From assembly GCA_963995525.1 (NCBI GenBank), contig OZ023205.1:70042145-70106144 (forward strand): a DNA stretch of 64,000 nt, read 5' to 3'. The translations under genes and the position numbers were made by a program. The stretch comes from Escarpia spicata (lineage: Eukaryota; Annelida; Polychaeta; Sabellida; Siboglinidae). Shown piece after piece: positions 51,750 through 64,000 of this stretch. A model generated the notes under the pieces. That model did no database searches, was not told the DNA's origin, and saw only the letters and a program-made list of their open reading frames with translations. How positions within the stretch are numbered: position 1 is the stretch's first letter; every line of letters begins with the position of its first letter.

Positions 51750-54255
51750 GTATCATAGAACATGCTTGGAATGTACTTTTTAACTTTCACGCCACCAAAA
51801 TTATCACTTTATTTTCCATGCATATCACATAATAACTGGCTTATTAATTACTTTTAAAACTTCTTTTAGATGTAATACTAACAGTATGCAATAGCTGCAC
51901 GATATTCTGGCCTACACCAGCTTCCAAATACAGCCGAAAAACCATCACCCGTCGCTCAAATCACATTTTGGCAGTTTTTGTGATAAAACGGGCGTATTTC
52001 TAATTTGGGGTAAGACCACATTAAAATTTTACATAGGCGGCCATTATAACGTTTCCTTCATTTCCTGCTAAATTTGATGAACACTTTTCTTGAAAATTTC
52101 ACAGCATATTTAACCTCCATTGACACAAGTGCTGTGGAAAACTCGTAAAATTCTCATACCTCAGTTTTCAGAAAAATCCACCCAAACCTGACACCCTTCA
52201 ATTTCGCCCCAATCTGGTGACGGATTTTGAAATATTGGTGCGTTCTGCAAAATAGCCATTGTGCGAATATGCGAGCGACTAGCGTATGTTTATTGCTACC
52301 TCGTGAAAGATCTAATGTAGTAGTACATTTAGTATTCACTGGACTGACATGTGCCATGCCAAAGTGCTCGAACAAAATTCACACATGACACCAAAACGGT
52401 ATTTTCAAGGGCACTCTTTCGGCGGACGAATCCTTAATGTGGTCTTACCCCAAATAGATCTCCTGAATCTTGCACATCTTCACGAAAGTTTGATTTATAT
52501 CAAGCCATACATATAACTAGATTAACCACAAAGGGAAATTTGCACTGCCTCAATAACAATTAAAATATGCGTCATCAAACTGTGCACACCTCCAAGCTAA
52601 ACAGCGCCTTGAGTTGGTTTAAACATGCTTATTCGGTACTTTATATTACATACGACGTTTGCCTGGTATGAATGGTACTGAGCACAGCATACAGGCCAAC
52701 ACAGTATCTTACCGATATGGGAATAAAATATATAGAATATTAACGAAATATATTTTTTGGTAATTTTTCATAAAATGTTGTATTCTTTTGCAAAAAATAC
52801 ACAAAATCATTATTTTAAGCAGCATTTTATTGGACATGCACGTTGCAAATCTTCACGAATTTTGGTATAACATAATGCCCACCAACTATGCTAAATAATC
52901 TGAGGCAATCATGACCTATACGTCATTCGTGTGCGACACCAGTAGGTGTCAAAAGCACAAGTCAGGCATTTCAACAATATTCACAGTATTGAAAGGCACA
53001 GAGGCGTCTTTTGATGGTAACTACAATTATATTGTAGATAACGGGCTAAAATGCTGGGTGTAAATTGAGGTATATACATAGTACATTATGAAAACAAAAC
53101 TGGGATGCCCAGTGGAACGTGTATCTTGCGTCACACAAATTGTTGTCCTAACCCCCCTTAAAATAACCATACTTTTACACAGGCGCAGATCTCTGCTTGA
53201 TACAGAGTGTCCAAACATCGCCACACGTCAATTACTTGGCCACTGTGTATTTCGCTGATGTATACACATTATTGGAAACAAGAGATACTACTGGCAAAAT
53301 AGTTAATTTCAGAAAGAAACAAACGTTTGACAAGGACATCCAAGACACGTGATAAAGGTTGTTGACAGTTGTGGCACCCAGTATCTCTCCAAGTACATCA
53401 ACGAGTCCATTGTCCTAATCATATTTTATTTAAACATCGCCAAATTCTTACAAGGGTACTAACAAACATTTCTGATGTTAAATATACGGATATAACGTAA
53501 AAATACCAGTGGTAAAAACAGCTTCTTGTCAGAGTAATTTACGTCAGCCTACAGTTAGTTTAAGCTGCCTTGCCTTGTGCAAACTTCGGTATAATTCGGT
53601 TATATTAGAGCTGAAAAGCACACGATCGTTGAAAATGATAGCATGCCAGTCCATGTACACAATTTCAACATATGACCCTTCTCTTAGGTGACTAGTTTTA
53701 ATTTTTATGGCTAAAAATGAACTAATTCGGATCATTGCGGTCGCTGCACATTTGGAGAGTCACACACTGTTATGATATTCTCTGTTACATTCGTGGTATA
53801 TTTATGTAGATTCTCAATTGTTCTTCTTGTCTCAGTTAGTGTATGGATGTTGCTATAAAAAATAGGTGCTAGATGCCTGATTAGTAGAAGTGTGTGGACA
53901 ACTGGCTTCCTATGGTGGCCAACATTTCACTAAAATTAGGGCCGTGTTGGGGGGGGGGGGGAAATAAAATGTTGCCTGCTTCCTCATTATTGCTTATTGT
54001 GCGATCCAAGTATCATATATATAAAAGTGCCATATAATTAGGAAGGACAAGTTGGAACAGCAGAAACACCCACGTTAGTATTGGGGTTATGAAACACGCA
54101 TTTATAGATATCGCTTACAAAAATATAAATGATATAACTAAGGCGAAATTCATCCTACTGGAAATATGTCAATATTGTTGCACATGATGTAGATTTAAAA
54201 GAAACTCCACGCCCTGACACATATACACTTTTTACACAAGCTTTCGTGGTACTCA
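51750..54255. repeat. Satellite unit 22, long form
   Basis: 2506 bp, 453-bp MITE, G tract of 13 plus the extra A. TTACGTCA replaces TGACGTCA near 53540, shared only with unit 23. Own variants TTGCACATC near 52474 and CTTCCTCATT near 53980. Confidence 0.97.
52003..52455. mobile_element. MITE-like element, unit 22 (453 bp)
   Basis: Same 22-bp inverted repeat variant as unit 20. Confidence 0.8.
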
Positions 54256-56757
54256 GTATCATAGAACATGCTTGGAATGTACTTTTTAACTTTCACGCCA
54301 CCAAAATTATCACTTTATTTTCCATGCATATCACATAATAACTGGCTTATTAATTACTTTTAAAACTTCTTTTAGATGTAATACTAACAGTATGCAATAG
54401 CTGCACGATATTCTGGCCTACACCAGCTTCCAAATACAGCCGAAAAACCATCACCCGTCGCTTAAATCACATTTTGGCAGTTTTTGTGATAAAACGGGCG
54501 TATTTCTAATTTGGGGTAAGACCACATTTAAATTTTACATAGGCGGCCATTATAACGTTTCCTTCATTTCCTGCTAAATTTGATGAACACTTTTCTTGAA
54601 AATTTCACAGCATATTTAACCTCCATTGACACAAGTGCTGTGGAAAACTCGTAAAATTCTCATACCTCAGTTTTCAGAAAAATCCACCCAAACCTGACAC
54701 CCTTCAATTTCGCCCCAATCTGGTGACGGATTTTGAAATATTGGTGCGTTCTGCAAAATAGCCATTGTGCGAATATGCGAGCGACTAGCGTATGTTTATT
54801 GCTACCTCGTGAAAGATCTAATGTAGTAGTACATTTAGTATTCACTGGACTGACATGTGCCATGCCAAAGTGCTCGAACAAAATTCACACATGACACCAA
54901 AACGGTATTTTCAAGGGCACTCTTTCGGCGGACGAATCCTTAATGTGGTCTTACCCCAAATAGATCTCCTGAATCTTGCAAATCTTCACGAAAGTTTGAT
55001 TTATATCAAGCCATACATATAACTAGATTAACCACAAAGGGAAATTTGCACTGCCTCAATAACAATTAAAATATGCGTCATCAAACTGTGCACACCTCCA
55101 AGCTAAACAGCGCCTTGAGTTGGTTTAAACATGCTTATTCGGTACTTTATATTACATACGACGTTTGCCTGGTATGAATGGTACTGAGCACAGCATACAG
55201 GCCAACACAGTATCTTACCGATATGGGAATAAAATATATAGAATATTAACGAAATATATTTTTTGGTAATTTTTCATAAAATGTTGTATTCTTTTGCAAA
55301 AAATACACAAAATCATTATTTTAAGCAGCATTTTATTGGACATGCACGTTGCAAATCTTCACGAATTTTGGTATAACATAATGCCCACCAACTATGCTAA
55401 ATAATCTGAGGCAATCATGACCTATACGTCATTCGTGTGCGACACCAGTAGGTGTCAAAAGCACAAGTCAGGCATTTCAACAATATTCACAGTATTGAAA
55501 GGCACAGAGGCGTCTTTTGATGGTAACTACAATTATATTGTAGATAACGGGCTAAAATGCTGGGTGTAAATTGAGGTATATACATAGTACATTATGAAAA
55601 CAAAACTGGGATGCCCAGTGGAACGTGTATCTTGCGTCACACAAATTGTTGTCCTAACCCCCCTTAAAATAACCATACTTTTACACAGGCGCAGATCTCT
55701 GCTTGATACAGAGTGTCCAAACATCGCCACACGTCAATTACTTGGCCACTGTGTATTTCGCTGATGTATACACATTATTGGAAACAAGAGATACTACTGG
55801 CAAAATAGTTAATTTCAGAAAGAAACAAACGTTTGACAAGGACATCCAAGACACGTGATAAAGGTTGTTGACAGTTGTGGCACCCAGTATCTCTCCAAGT
55901 ACAGCAACGAGTCCATTGTCCTAATCATATTTTATTTAAACATCGCCAAATTCTTACAAGGGTACTAACAAACATTTCTGATGTTAAATATACGGATATA
56001 ACGTAAAAATACCAGTGGTAAAAACAGCTTCTTGTCAGAGTAATTTACGTCAGCCTACAGTTAGTTTAAGCTGCCTTGCCTTGTGCAAACTTCGGTATAA
56101 TTCGGTTATATTAGAGCTGAAAAGCACACGATCGTTGAAAATGATAGCATGCCAGTCCATGTACACAATTTCAACATATGACCCTTCTCTTAGGTGACTA
56201 GTTTTAATGTTTATGGCTAAAAATGAACTAATTCGGATCATTGCGGTCGCTGCACATTTGGAGAGTCACACACTGTTATGATATTCTCTGTTACATTCGT
56301 GGTATATTTATGTAGATTCTCAATTGTTCTTCTTGTCTCAGTTAGTGTATGGATGTTGCTATAAAAAATAGGTGCTAGATGCCTGATTAGTAGAAGTGTG
56401 TGGACAACTGGCTTCCTATGGTGGCCAACATTTCACTAAAATTAGGGCCGTGTTGGGGGGGGGGAATAAAATGTTGCCTGCTTGCCCATTATTGCTTATT
56501 GTGCGATCCAAGTATCATATATATAAAAGTGCCATATAATTAGGAAGGACAAGTTGGAACAGCAGAAACACCCACGTTAGTATTGGGGTTATGAAACACG
56601 CATTTATAGATATCGCTTACAAAAATATAAATGATATAACTAAGGCGAAATTCATCCTACTGGAAATATGTCAATATTGTTGCACATGATGTAGATTTAA
56701 AAGAAACTCCACGCCCTGACACATATACACTTTTTACACAAGCTTTCGTGGTACTCA
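54256..56757. repeat. Satellite unit 23, long form
   Basis: 2502 bp, 453-bp MITE, G tract of 10. Has TTACGTCA (with unit 22), TACAGCAACG (with unit 13), GCTTAAATC and TTAATGTTTAT. Confidence 0.97.
54509..54961. mobile_element. MITE-like element, unit 23 (453 bp)
   Basis: Common short form. Confidence 0.8.
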
Positions 56758-59261
56758 GTATCATAGAACATGCTTGGAATGTACTTTTTAACTTTCACGC
56801 CACCAAAATTATCACTTTATTTTCCATGCATATCACATAATAACTGGCTTATTAATTACTTTTAAAACTTCTTTTAGATGTAATACTAACAGTATGCAAT
56901 AGCTGCACGATATTCTGGCCTACACCAGCTTCCAAATACAGCCGAAAAACCATCACCCGTCGCTTAAATCACATTTTGGCAGTTTTTGTGATAAAACGGG
57001 CGTATTTCTAATTTGGGGTAAGACCACATTTAAATTTTACATAGGCGGCCATTATAACGTTTCCTTCATTTCCTGCTAAATTTGATGAACACTTTTCTTG
57101 AAAATTTCACAGCATATTTAACCTCCATTGACACAAGTGCTGTGGAAAACTCGTAAAATTCTCATACCTCAGTTTTCAGAAAAATCCACCCAAACCTGAC
57201 ACCCTTCAATTTCGCCCCAATCTGGTGACGGATTTTGAAATATTGGTGCGTTCTGCAAAATAGCCATTGTGCGAATATGCGAGCGACTAGCGTATGTTTA
57301 TTGCTACCTCGTGAAAGATCTAATGTAGTAGTACATTTAGTATTCACTGGACTGACATGTGCCATGCCAAAGTGCTCGAACAAAATTCACACATGACACC
57401 AAAACGGTATTTTCAAGGGCACTCTTTCGGCGGACGAATCCTTAATGTGGTCTTACCCCAAATAGATCTCCTGAATCTTGCAAATCTTCACGAAAGTTTG
57501 ATTTATATCAAGCCATACATATAACTAGATTAACCACAAAGGGAAATTTGCACTGCCTCAATAACAATTAAAATATGCGTCATCAAACTGTGCACACCTC
57601 CAAGCTAAACAGCGCCTTGAGTTGGTTTAAACATGCTTATTCGGTACTTTATATTACATACGACGTTTGCCTGGTATGAATGGTACTGAGCACAGCATAC
57701 AGGCCAACACAGTATCTTACCGATATGGGAATAAAATATATAGAATATTAACGAAATATATTTTTTGGTAATTTTTCATAAAATGTTGTATTCTTTTGCA
57801 AAAAATACACAAAATCATTATTTTAAGCAGCATTTTATTGGACATGCACGTTGCAAATCTTCACGAATTTTTGTATAACATAATGCCCACCAACTATGCT
57901 AAATAATCTGAGGCAATCATGACCTATACGTCATTCGTGTGCGACACCAGTAGGTGTCAAAAGCACAAGTCAGGCATTTCAACAATATTCACAGTATTGA
58001 AAGGCACAGAGGCGTCTTTTGATGGTAACTACAATTATATTGTAGATAACGGGCTAAAATGCTGGGTGTAAATTGAGGTATATACATAGTACATTATGAA
58101 AACAAAACTGGGATGCCCAGTGGAACGTGTATCTTGCGTCACACAAATTGTTGTCCTAACCCCCCTTAAAATAACCATACTTTTACACAGGCGCAGATCT
58201 CTGCTTGATACAGAGTGTCCAAACATCGCCACACGTCAATTACTTGGCCACTGTGTATTTCGCTGATGTATACACATTATTGGAAACAAGAGATACTACT
58301 GGCAAAATAGTTAATTTCAGAAAGAAACAAACGTTTGACAAGGACATCCAAGACACGTGATAAAGGTTGTTGACAGTTGTGGTACCCAGTATCTCTCCAA
58401 GTACATCAACGAGTCCATTGTCCTAATCATATTTTATTTAAACATCGCCAAATTCTTACAAGGGTACTAACAAACATTTCTGATGTTAAATATACGGATA
58501 TAACGTAAAAATACCAGTGGTAAAAACAGCTTCTTGTCAGAGTAATTGACGTCAGCCTACAGTTAGTTTAAGCTGCCTTGCCTTGTGCAAACTTCGGTAT
58601 AATTCGGTTATATTAGAGCTGAAAAGCACACGATCGTTGAAAATGATAGCATGCCAGTCCATGTACACAATTTCAACATATGACCCTTCTCTTAGGTGAC
58701 TAGTTTTAATGTTTATGGCTAAAAATGAACTAATTCGGATCATTGCGGTCGCTGCACATTTGGAGAGTCACACACTGTTATGATATTCTCTGTTACATTC
58801 GTGGTATATTTATGTAGATTCTCAATTGTTCTTCTTGTCTCAGTTAGTGTATGGATGTTGCTATAAAAAATAGGTGCTAGATGCCTGATTAGTAGAAGTG
58901 TGTGGACAACTGGCTTCCTATGGTGGCCAACATTTCACTAAAATTAGGGCCGTGTTGGGGGGGGGGGGAATAAAATGTTGCCTGCTTGCCCATTATTGCT
59001 TATTGTGCGATCCAAGTATCATATATATAAAAGTGCCATATAATTAGGAAGGACAAGTTGGAACAGCAGAAACACCCACGTTAGTATTGGGGTTATGAAA
59101 CACGCATTTATAGATATCGCTTACAAAAATATAAATGATATAACTAAGGCGAAATTCATCCTACTGGAAATATGTCAATATTGTTGCACATGATGTAGAT
59201 TTAAAAGAAACTCCACGCCCTGACACATATACACTTTTTACACAAGCTTTCGTGGTACTCA
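56758..59261. repeat. Satellite unit 24, long form
   Basis: 2504 bp, 453-bp MITE, G tract of 12. Own variant GTGGTACCC near 58381. Shares CGAATTTTTGTA with units 16 and 26, and GCTTAAATC plus TTAATGTTTAT with units 16, 23, 25 and 26. Confidence 0.97.
57011..57463. mobile_element. MITE-like element, unit 24 (453 bp)
   Basis: Common short form. Confidence 0.8.
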
Positions 59262-61765
59262 GTATCATAGAACATGCTTGGAATGTACTTTTTAACTTTC
59301 ACGCCACCAAAATTATCACTTTATTTTCCATGCATATCACATAATAACTGGCTTATTAATTACTTTTAAAACTTCTTTTAGATGTAATACTAACAGTATG
59401 CAATAGCTGCACGATATTCTGGCCTACACCAGCTTCCAAATACAGCCGAAAAACCATCACCCGTCGCTTAAATCACATTTTGGCAGTTTTTGTGATAAAA
59501 CGGGCGTATTTCTAATTTGGGGTAAGACCACATTTAAATTTTACATAGGCGGCCATTATAACGTTTCCTTCATTTCCTGCTAAATTTGATGAACACTTTT
59601 CTTGAAAATTTCACAGCATATTTAACCTCCATTGACACAAGTGCTGTGGAAAACTCGTAAAATTCTCATACCTCAGTTTTCAGAAAAATCCACCCAAACC
59701 TGACACCCTTCAATTTCGCCCCAATCTGGTGACGGATTTTGAAATATTGGTGCGTTCTGCAAAATAGCCATTGTGCGAATATGCGAGCGACTAGCGTATG
59801 TTTATTGCTACCTCGTGAAAGATCTAATGTAGTAGTACATTTAGTATTCACTGGACTGACATGTGCCATGCCAAAGTGCTCGAACAAAATTCACACATGA
59901 CACCAAAACGGTATTTTCAAGGGCACTCTTTCGGCGGACGAATCCTTAATGTGGTCTTACCCCAAATAGATCTCCTGAATCTTGCAAATCTTCACGAAAG
60001 TTTGATTTATATCAAGCCATACATATAACTAGATTAACCACAAAGGGAAATTTGCACTGCCTCAATAACAATTAAAATATGCGTCATCAAACTGTGCACA
60101 CCTCCAAGCTAAACAGCGCCTTGAGTTGGTTTAAACATGCTTATTCGGTACTTTATATTACATACGACGTTTGCCTGGTATGAATGGTACTGAGCACAGC
60201 ATACAGGCCAACACAGTATCTTACCGATATGGGAATAAAATATATAGAATATTAACGAAATATATTTTTTGGTAATTTTTCAAAAAATGTTGTATTCTTT
60301 TGCAAAAAATACACAAAATCATTATTTTAAGCAGCATTTTATTGGACATGCACGTTGCAAATCTTCACGAATTTTGGTATAACATAATGCCCACCAACTA
60401 TGCTAAATAATCTGAGGCAATCATGACCTATACGTCATTCGTGTGCGACACCAGTAGGTGTCAAAAGCACAAGTCAGGCATTTCAACAATATTCACAGTA
60501 TTGAAAGGCACAGAGGCGTCTTTTGATGGTAACTACAATTATATTGTAGATAACGGGCTAAAATGCTGGGTGTAAATTGAGGTATATACATAGTACATTA
60601 TGAAAACAAAACTGGGATGCCCAGTGGAACGTGTATCTTGCGTCACACAAATTGTTGTCCTAACCCCCCTTAAAATAACCATACTTTTACACAGGCGCAG
60701 ATCTCTGCTTGATACAGAGTGTCCAAACATCGCCACACGTCAATTACTTGGCCACTGTGTATTTCGCTGATGTATACACATTATTGGAAACAAGAGATAC
60801 TACTGGCAAAATAGTTAATTTCAGAAAGAAACAAACGTTTGACAAGGACATCCAAGACACGTGATAAAGGTTGTTGACAGTTGTGGCACCCAGTATCTCT
60901 CCAAGTACATCAACGAGTCCATTGTCCTAATCATATTTTATTTAAACATCGCCAAATTCTTACAAGGGTACTAACAAACATTTCTGATGTTAAATATACG
61001 GATATAACGTAAAAATACCAGTGGTAAAAACAGCTTCTTGTCAGAGTAATTGACGTCAGCCTACAGTTAGTTTAAGCTGCCTTGCCTTGTGCAAACTTCG
61101 GTATAATTCGGTTATATTAGAGCTGAAAAGCACACGATCGTTGAAAATGATAGCATGCCAGTCCATGTACACAATTTCAACATATGACCCTTCTCTTAGG
61201 TGACTAGTTTTAATGTTTATGGCTAAAAATGAACTAATTCGGATCATTGCGGTCGCTGCACATTTGGAGAGTCACACACTGTTATGATATTCTCTGTTAC
61301 ATTCGTGGTATATTTATGTAGATTCTCAATTGTTCTTCTTGTCTCAGTTAGTGTATGGATGTTGCTATAAAAAATAGGTGCTAGATGCCTGATTAGTAGA
61401 AGTGTGTGGACAACTGGCTTCCTATGGTGGCCAACATTTCACTAAAATTAGGGCCGTGTTGGGGGGGGGGGGAATAAAATGTTGCCTGCTTGCCCATTAT
61501 TGCTTATTGTGCGATCCAAGTATCATATATATAAAAGTGCCATATAATTAGGAAGGACAAGTTGGAACAGCAGAAACACCCACGTTAGTATTGGGGTTAT
61601 GAAACACGCATTTATAGATATCGCTTACAAAAATATAAATGATATAACTAAGGCGAAATTCATCCTACTGGAAATATGTCAATATTGTTGCACATGATGT
61701 AGATTTAAAAGAAACTCCACGCCCTGACACATATACACTTTTTACACAAGCTTTCGTGGTACTCA
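59262..61765. repeat. Satellite unit 25, long form
   Basis: 2504 bp, 453-bp MITE, G tract of 12. Own variant TTTTCAAAAAATG near 60282 where the others have TTTTCATAAAATG. Confidence 0.97.
59515..59967. mobile_element. MITE-like element, unit 25 (453 bp)
   Basis: Common short form. Confidence 0.8.
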
Positions 61766-64000
61766 GTATCATAGAACATGCTTGGAATGTACTTTTTAAC
61801 TTTCACGCCACCAAAATTATCACTTTATTTTCCATGCATATCACATAATAACTGGCTTATTAATTACTTTTAAAACTTCTTTTAGATGTAATACTAACAG
61901 TATGCAATAGCTGCACGATATTCTGGCCTACACCAGCTTCCAAATACAGCCGAAAAACCATCACCCGTCGCTTAAATCACATTTTGGCAGTTTTTGTGAT
62001 AAAACGGGCGTATTTCTAATTTGGGGTAAGACCACATTTAAATTTTACATAGGCGGCCATTATAACGTTTCCTTCATTTCCTGCTAAATTTGATGAACAC
62101 TTTTCTTGAAAATTTCACAGCATATTTAACCTCCATTGACACAAGTGCTGTGGAAAACTCGTAAAATTCTCATACCTCAGTTTTCAGAAAAATCCACCCA
62201 AACCTGACACCCTTCAATTTCGCCCCAATCTGGTGACGGATTTTGAAATATTGGTGCGTTCTGCAAAATAGCCATTGTGCGAATATGCGAGCGACTAGCG
62301 TATGTTTATTGCTACCTCGTGAAAGATCTAATGTAGTAGTACATTTAGTATTCACTGGACTGACATGTGCCATGCCAAAGTGCTCGAACAAAATTCACAC
62401 ATGACACCAAAACGGTATTTTCAAGGGCACTCTTTCGGCGGACGAATCCTTAATGTGGTCTTACCCCAAATAGATCTCCTGAATCTTGCAAATCTTAACG
62501 AAAGTTTGATTTATATCAAGCCATACATATAACTAGATTAACCACAAAGGGAAATTTGCACTGCCTCAATAACAATTAAAATATGCGTCATCAAACTGTG
62601 CACACCTCCAAGCTAAACAGCGCCTTGAGTTGGTTTAAACATGCTTATTCGGTACTTTATATTACATACGACGTTTGCCTGGTATGAATGGTACTGAGCA
62701 CAGCATACAGGCCAACACAGTATCTTACCGATATGGGAATAAAATATATAGAATATTAACGAAATATATTTTTTGGTAATTTTTCATAAAATGTTGTATT
62801 CTTTTGCAAAAAATACACAAAATCATTATTTTAAGCAGCATTTTATTGGACATGCACGTTGCAAATCTTCACGAATTTTTGTATAACATAATGCCCACCA
62901 ACTATGCTAAATAATCTGAGGCAATCATGACCTATACGTCATTCGTGTGCGACACCAGTAGGTGTCAAAAGCACAAGTCAGGCATTTCAACAATATTCAC
63001 AGTATTGAAAGGCACAGAGGCGTCTTTTGATGGTAACTACAATTATATTGTAGATAACGGGCTAAAATGCTGGGTGTAAATTGAGGTATATACATAGTAC
63101 ATTATGAAAACAAAACTGGGATGCCCAGTGGAACGTGTATCTTGCGTCACACAAATTGTTGTCCTAACCCCCCTTAAAATAACCATACTTTTACACAGGC
63201 GCAGATCTCTGCTTGATACAGAGTGTCCAAACATCGCCACACGTCAATTACTTGGCCACTGTGTATTTCGCTGATGTATACACATTATTGGAAACAAGAG
63301 ATACTACTGGCAAAATAGTTAATTTCAGAAAGAAACAAACGTTTGACAAGGACATCCAAGACACGTGATAAAGGTTGTTGACAGTTGTGGCACCCAGTAT
63401 CTCTCCAAGTACATCAACGAGTCCATTGTCCTAATCATATTTTATTTAAACATCGCCAAATTCTTACAAGGGTACTAACAAACATTTCTGATGTTAAATA
63501 TACGGATATAACGTAAAAATACCAGTGGTAAAAACAGCTTCTTGTCAGAGTAATTGACGTCAGCCTACAGTTAGTTTAAGCTGCCTTGCCTTGTGCAAAC
63601 TTCGGTATAATTCGGTTATATTAGAGCTGAAAAGCACACGATCGTTGAAAATGATAGCATGCCAGTCCATGTACACAATTTCAACATATGACCCTTCTCT
63701 TAGGTGACTAGTTTTAATGTTTATGGCTAAAAATGAACTAATTCGGATCATTGCGGTCGCTGCACATTTGGAGAGTCACACACTGTTATGATATTCTCTG
63801 TTACATTCGTGGTATATTTATGTAGATTCTCAATTGTTCTTCTTGTCTCAGTTAGTGTATGGATGTTGCTATAAAAAATAGGTGCTAGATGCCTGATTAG
63901 TAGAAGTGTGTGGACAACTGGCTTCCTATGGTGGCCAACATTTCACTAAAATTAGGGCCGTGTTGGGGGGGGGGGGGAATAAAATGTTGCCTGCTTGCCC
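61766..64000. repeat. Satellite unit 26, truncated by window end
   Basis: The first 2235 bp of a long-form unit with a complete 453-bp MITE and a G tract of 13. Own variant CTTAACGAAAG near 62497, and CGAATTTTTGTA shared with units 16 and 24. The array continues past the window. Confidence 0.97.
62019..62471. mobile_element. MITE-like element, unit 26 (453 bp)
   Basis: Common short form. Confidence 0.8.

Larger units (their letters stand above)
1..64000. repeat. Tandem satellite array, ~2.5-kb unit, 26 units
   Basis: The same sequence recurs head to tail, all in one orientation, from the first base to the last. Complete units are 2050-2053 bp (units 1 and 5) or 2501-2520 bp (the rest), and units differ by only scattered substitutions and a few indels. 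No unique DNA interrupts or flanks the array, so its true size is unknown. There is no protein-coding gene, tRNA or rRNA that I can support, so the whole gene-free stretch is explained by the repeat itself. By eye each unit has one HindIII site (2033-2038 in unit 1). Such homogeneity is what unequal crossing-over and gene conversion produce. The genomic location (centromeric, subtelomeric or other) cannot be read from the window. An assembly error in copy number is possible, but the distinct variant set of most units argues against simple artificial duplication outside units 1-8. Confidence 0.99.

Noticed and set aside
53509..53691. 60-codon plus-strand ORFs in units 22 and 23
   Set aside because: Created by the TGA to TTA change in those two units, lying antisense to the 63-codon ORF; no independent support.
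1..64000. CRISPR array or bacterial repeat locus
   Set aside because: The units are 2-2.5 kb and nearly identical, with no short repeat/unique spacer alternation and no cas or other bacterial genes.

Overview
The whole window is one head-to-tail tandem (satellite) array. I count 25 complete repeat units plus a truncated 26th. Taking the GTATCATAGAACATGC word as unit position 1, units begin at 1, 2051, 4557, 7063, 9582, 11635, 14141, 16646, 19166, 21671, 24184, 26700, 29205, 31710, 34213, 36716, 39221, 41727, 44228, 46734, 49242, 51750, 54256, 56758, 59262 and 61766. This phase is arbitrary, and neither end of the array is in the window. The sequence is AT-rich and I find no credible protein gene, tRNA or rRNA. 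The organisation (a kb-scale satellite carrying a MITE-like element) points to a eukaryote, perhaps an animal; the sequence does not let me name the species.

Two unit types exist. Twenty-four units are long (about 2.50-2.52 kb) and contain, at unit position 254, a 453-469 bp element with perfect 20-bp terminal inverted repeats and no transposase, so it looks like a MITE or other non-autonomous DNA transposon. Units 1 and 5 are short (2050 and 2053 bp) and lack exactly that insert. Because every filled unit has the insert at the same position, one insertion happened first and the satellite then amplified it.

All length differences between complete units can be accounted for: the 451-bp MITE presence/absence, a poly-G tract of 9 to 16 bases, one optional A after that tract, a 10-bp slippage variant and a 6-bp T-rich variant inside the MITE, and single-base indels in units 16 and 17. 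Everything else is point substitution.

Layout: units 1-4 (1-9581) are almost identical in order to units 5-8 (9582-19165), a four-unit higher-order duplication. Unit 9 resembles the unit 2/3 type. Units 10-15 share a second set of variants, units 16-22 are mixed, and units 23-26 share a third set. Variants are combined in mosaic fashion, as expected from unequal crossing-over and gene conversion. Three short minus-strand ORFs recur in most units, but they carry frameshifts and mostly amino-acid-changing substitutions and look like non-coding by-products of a homogenised repeat.
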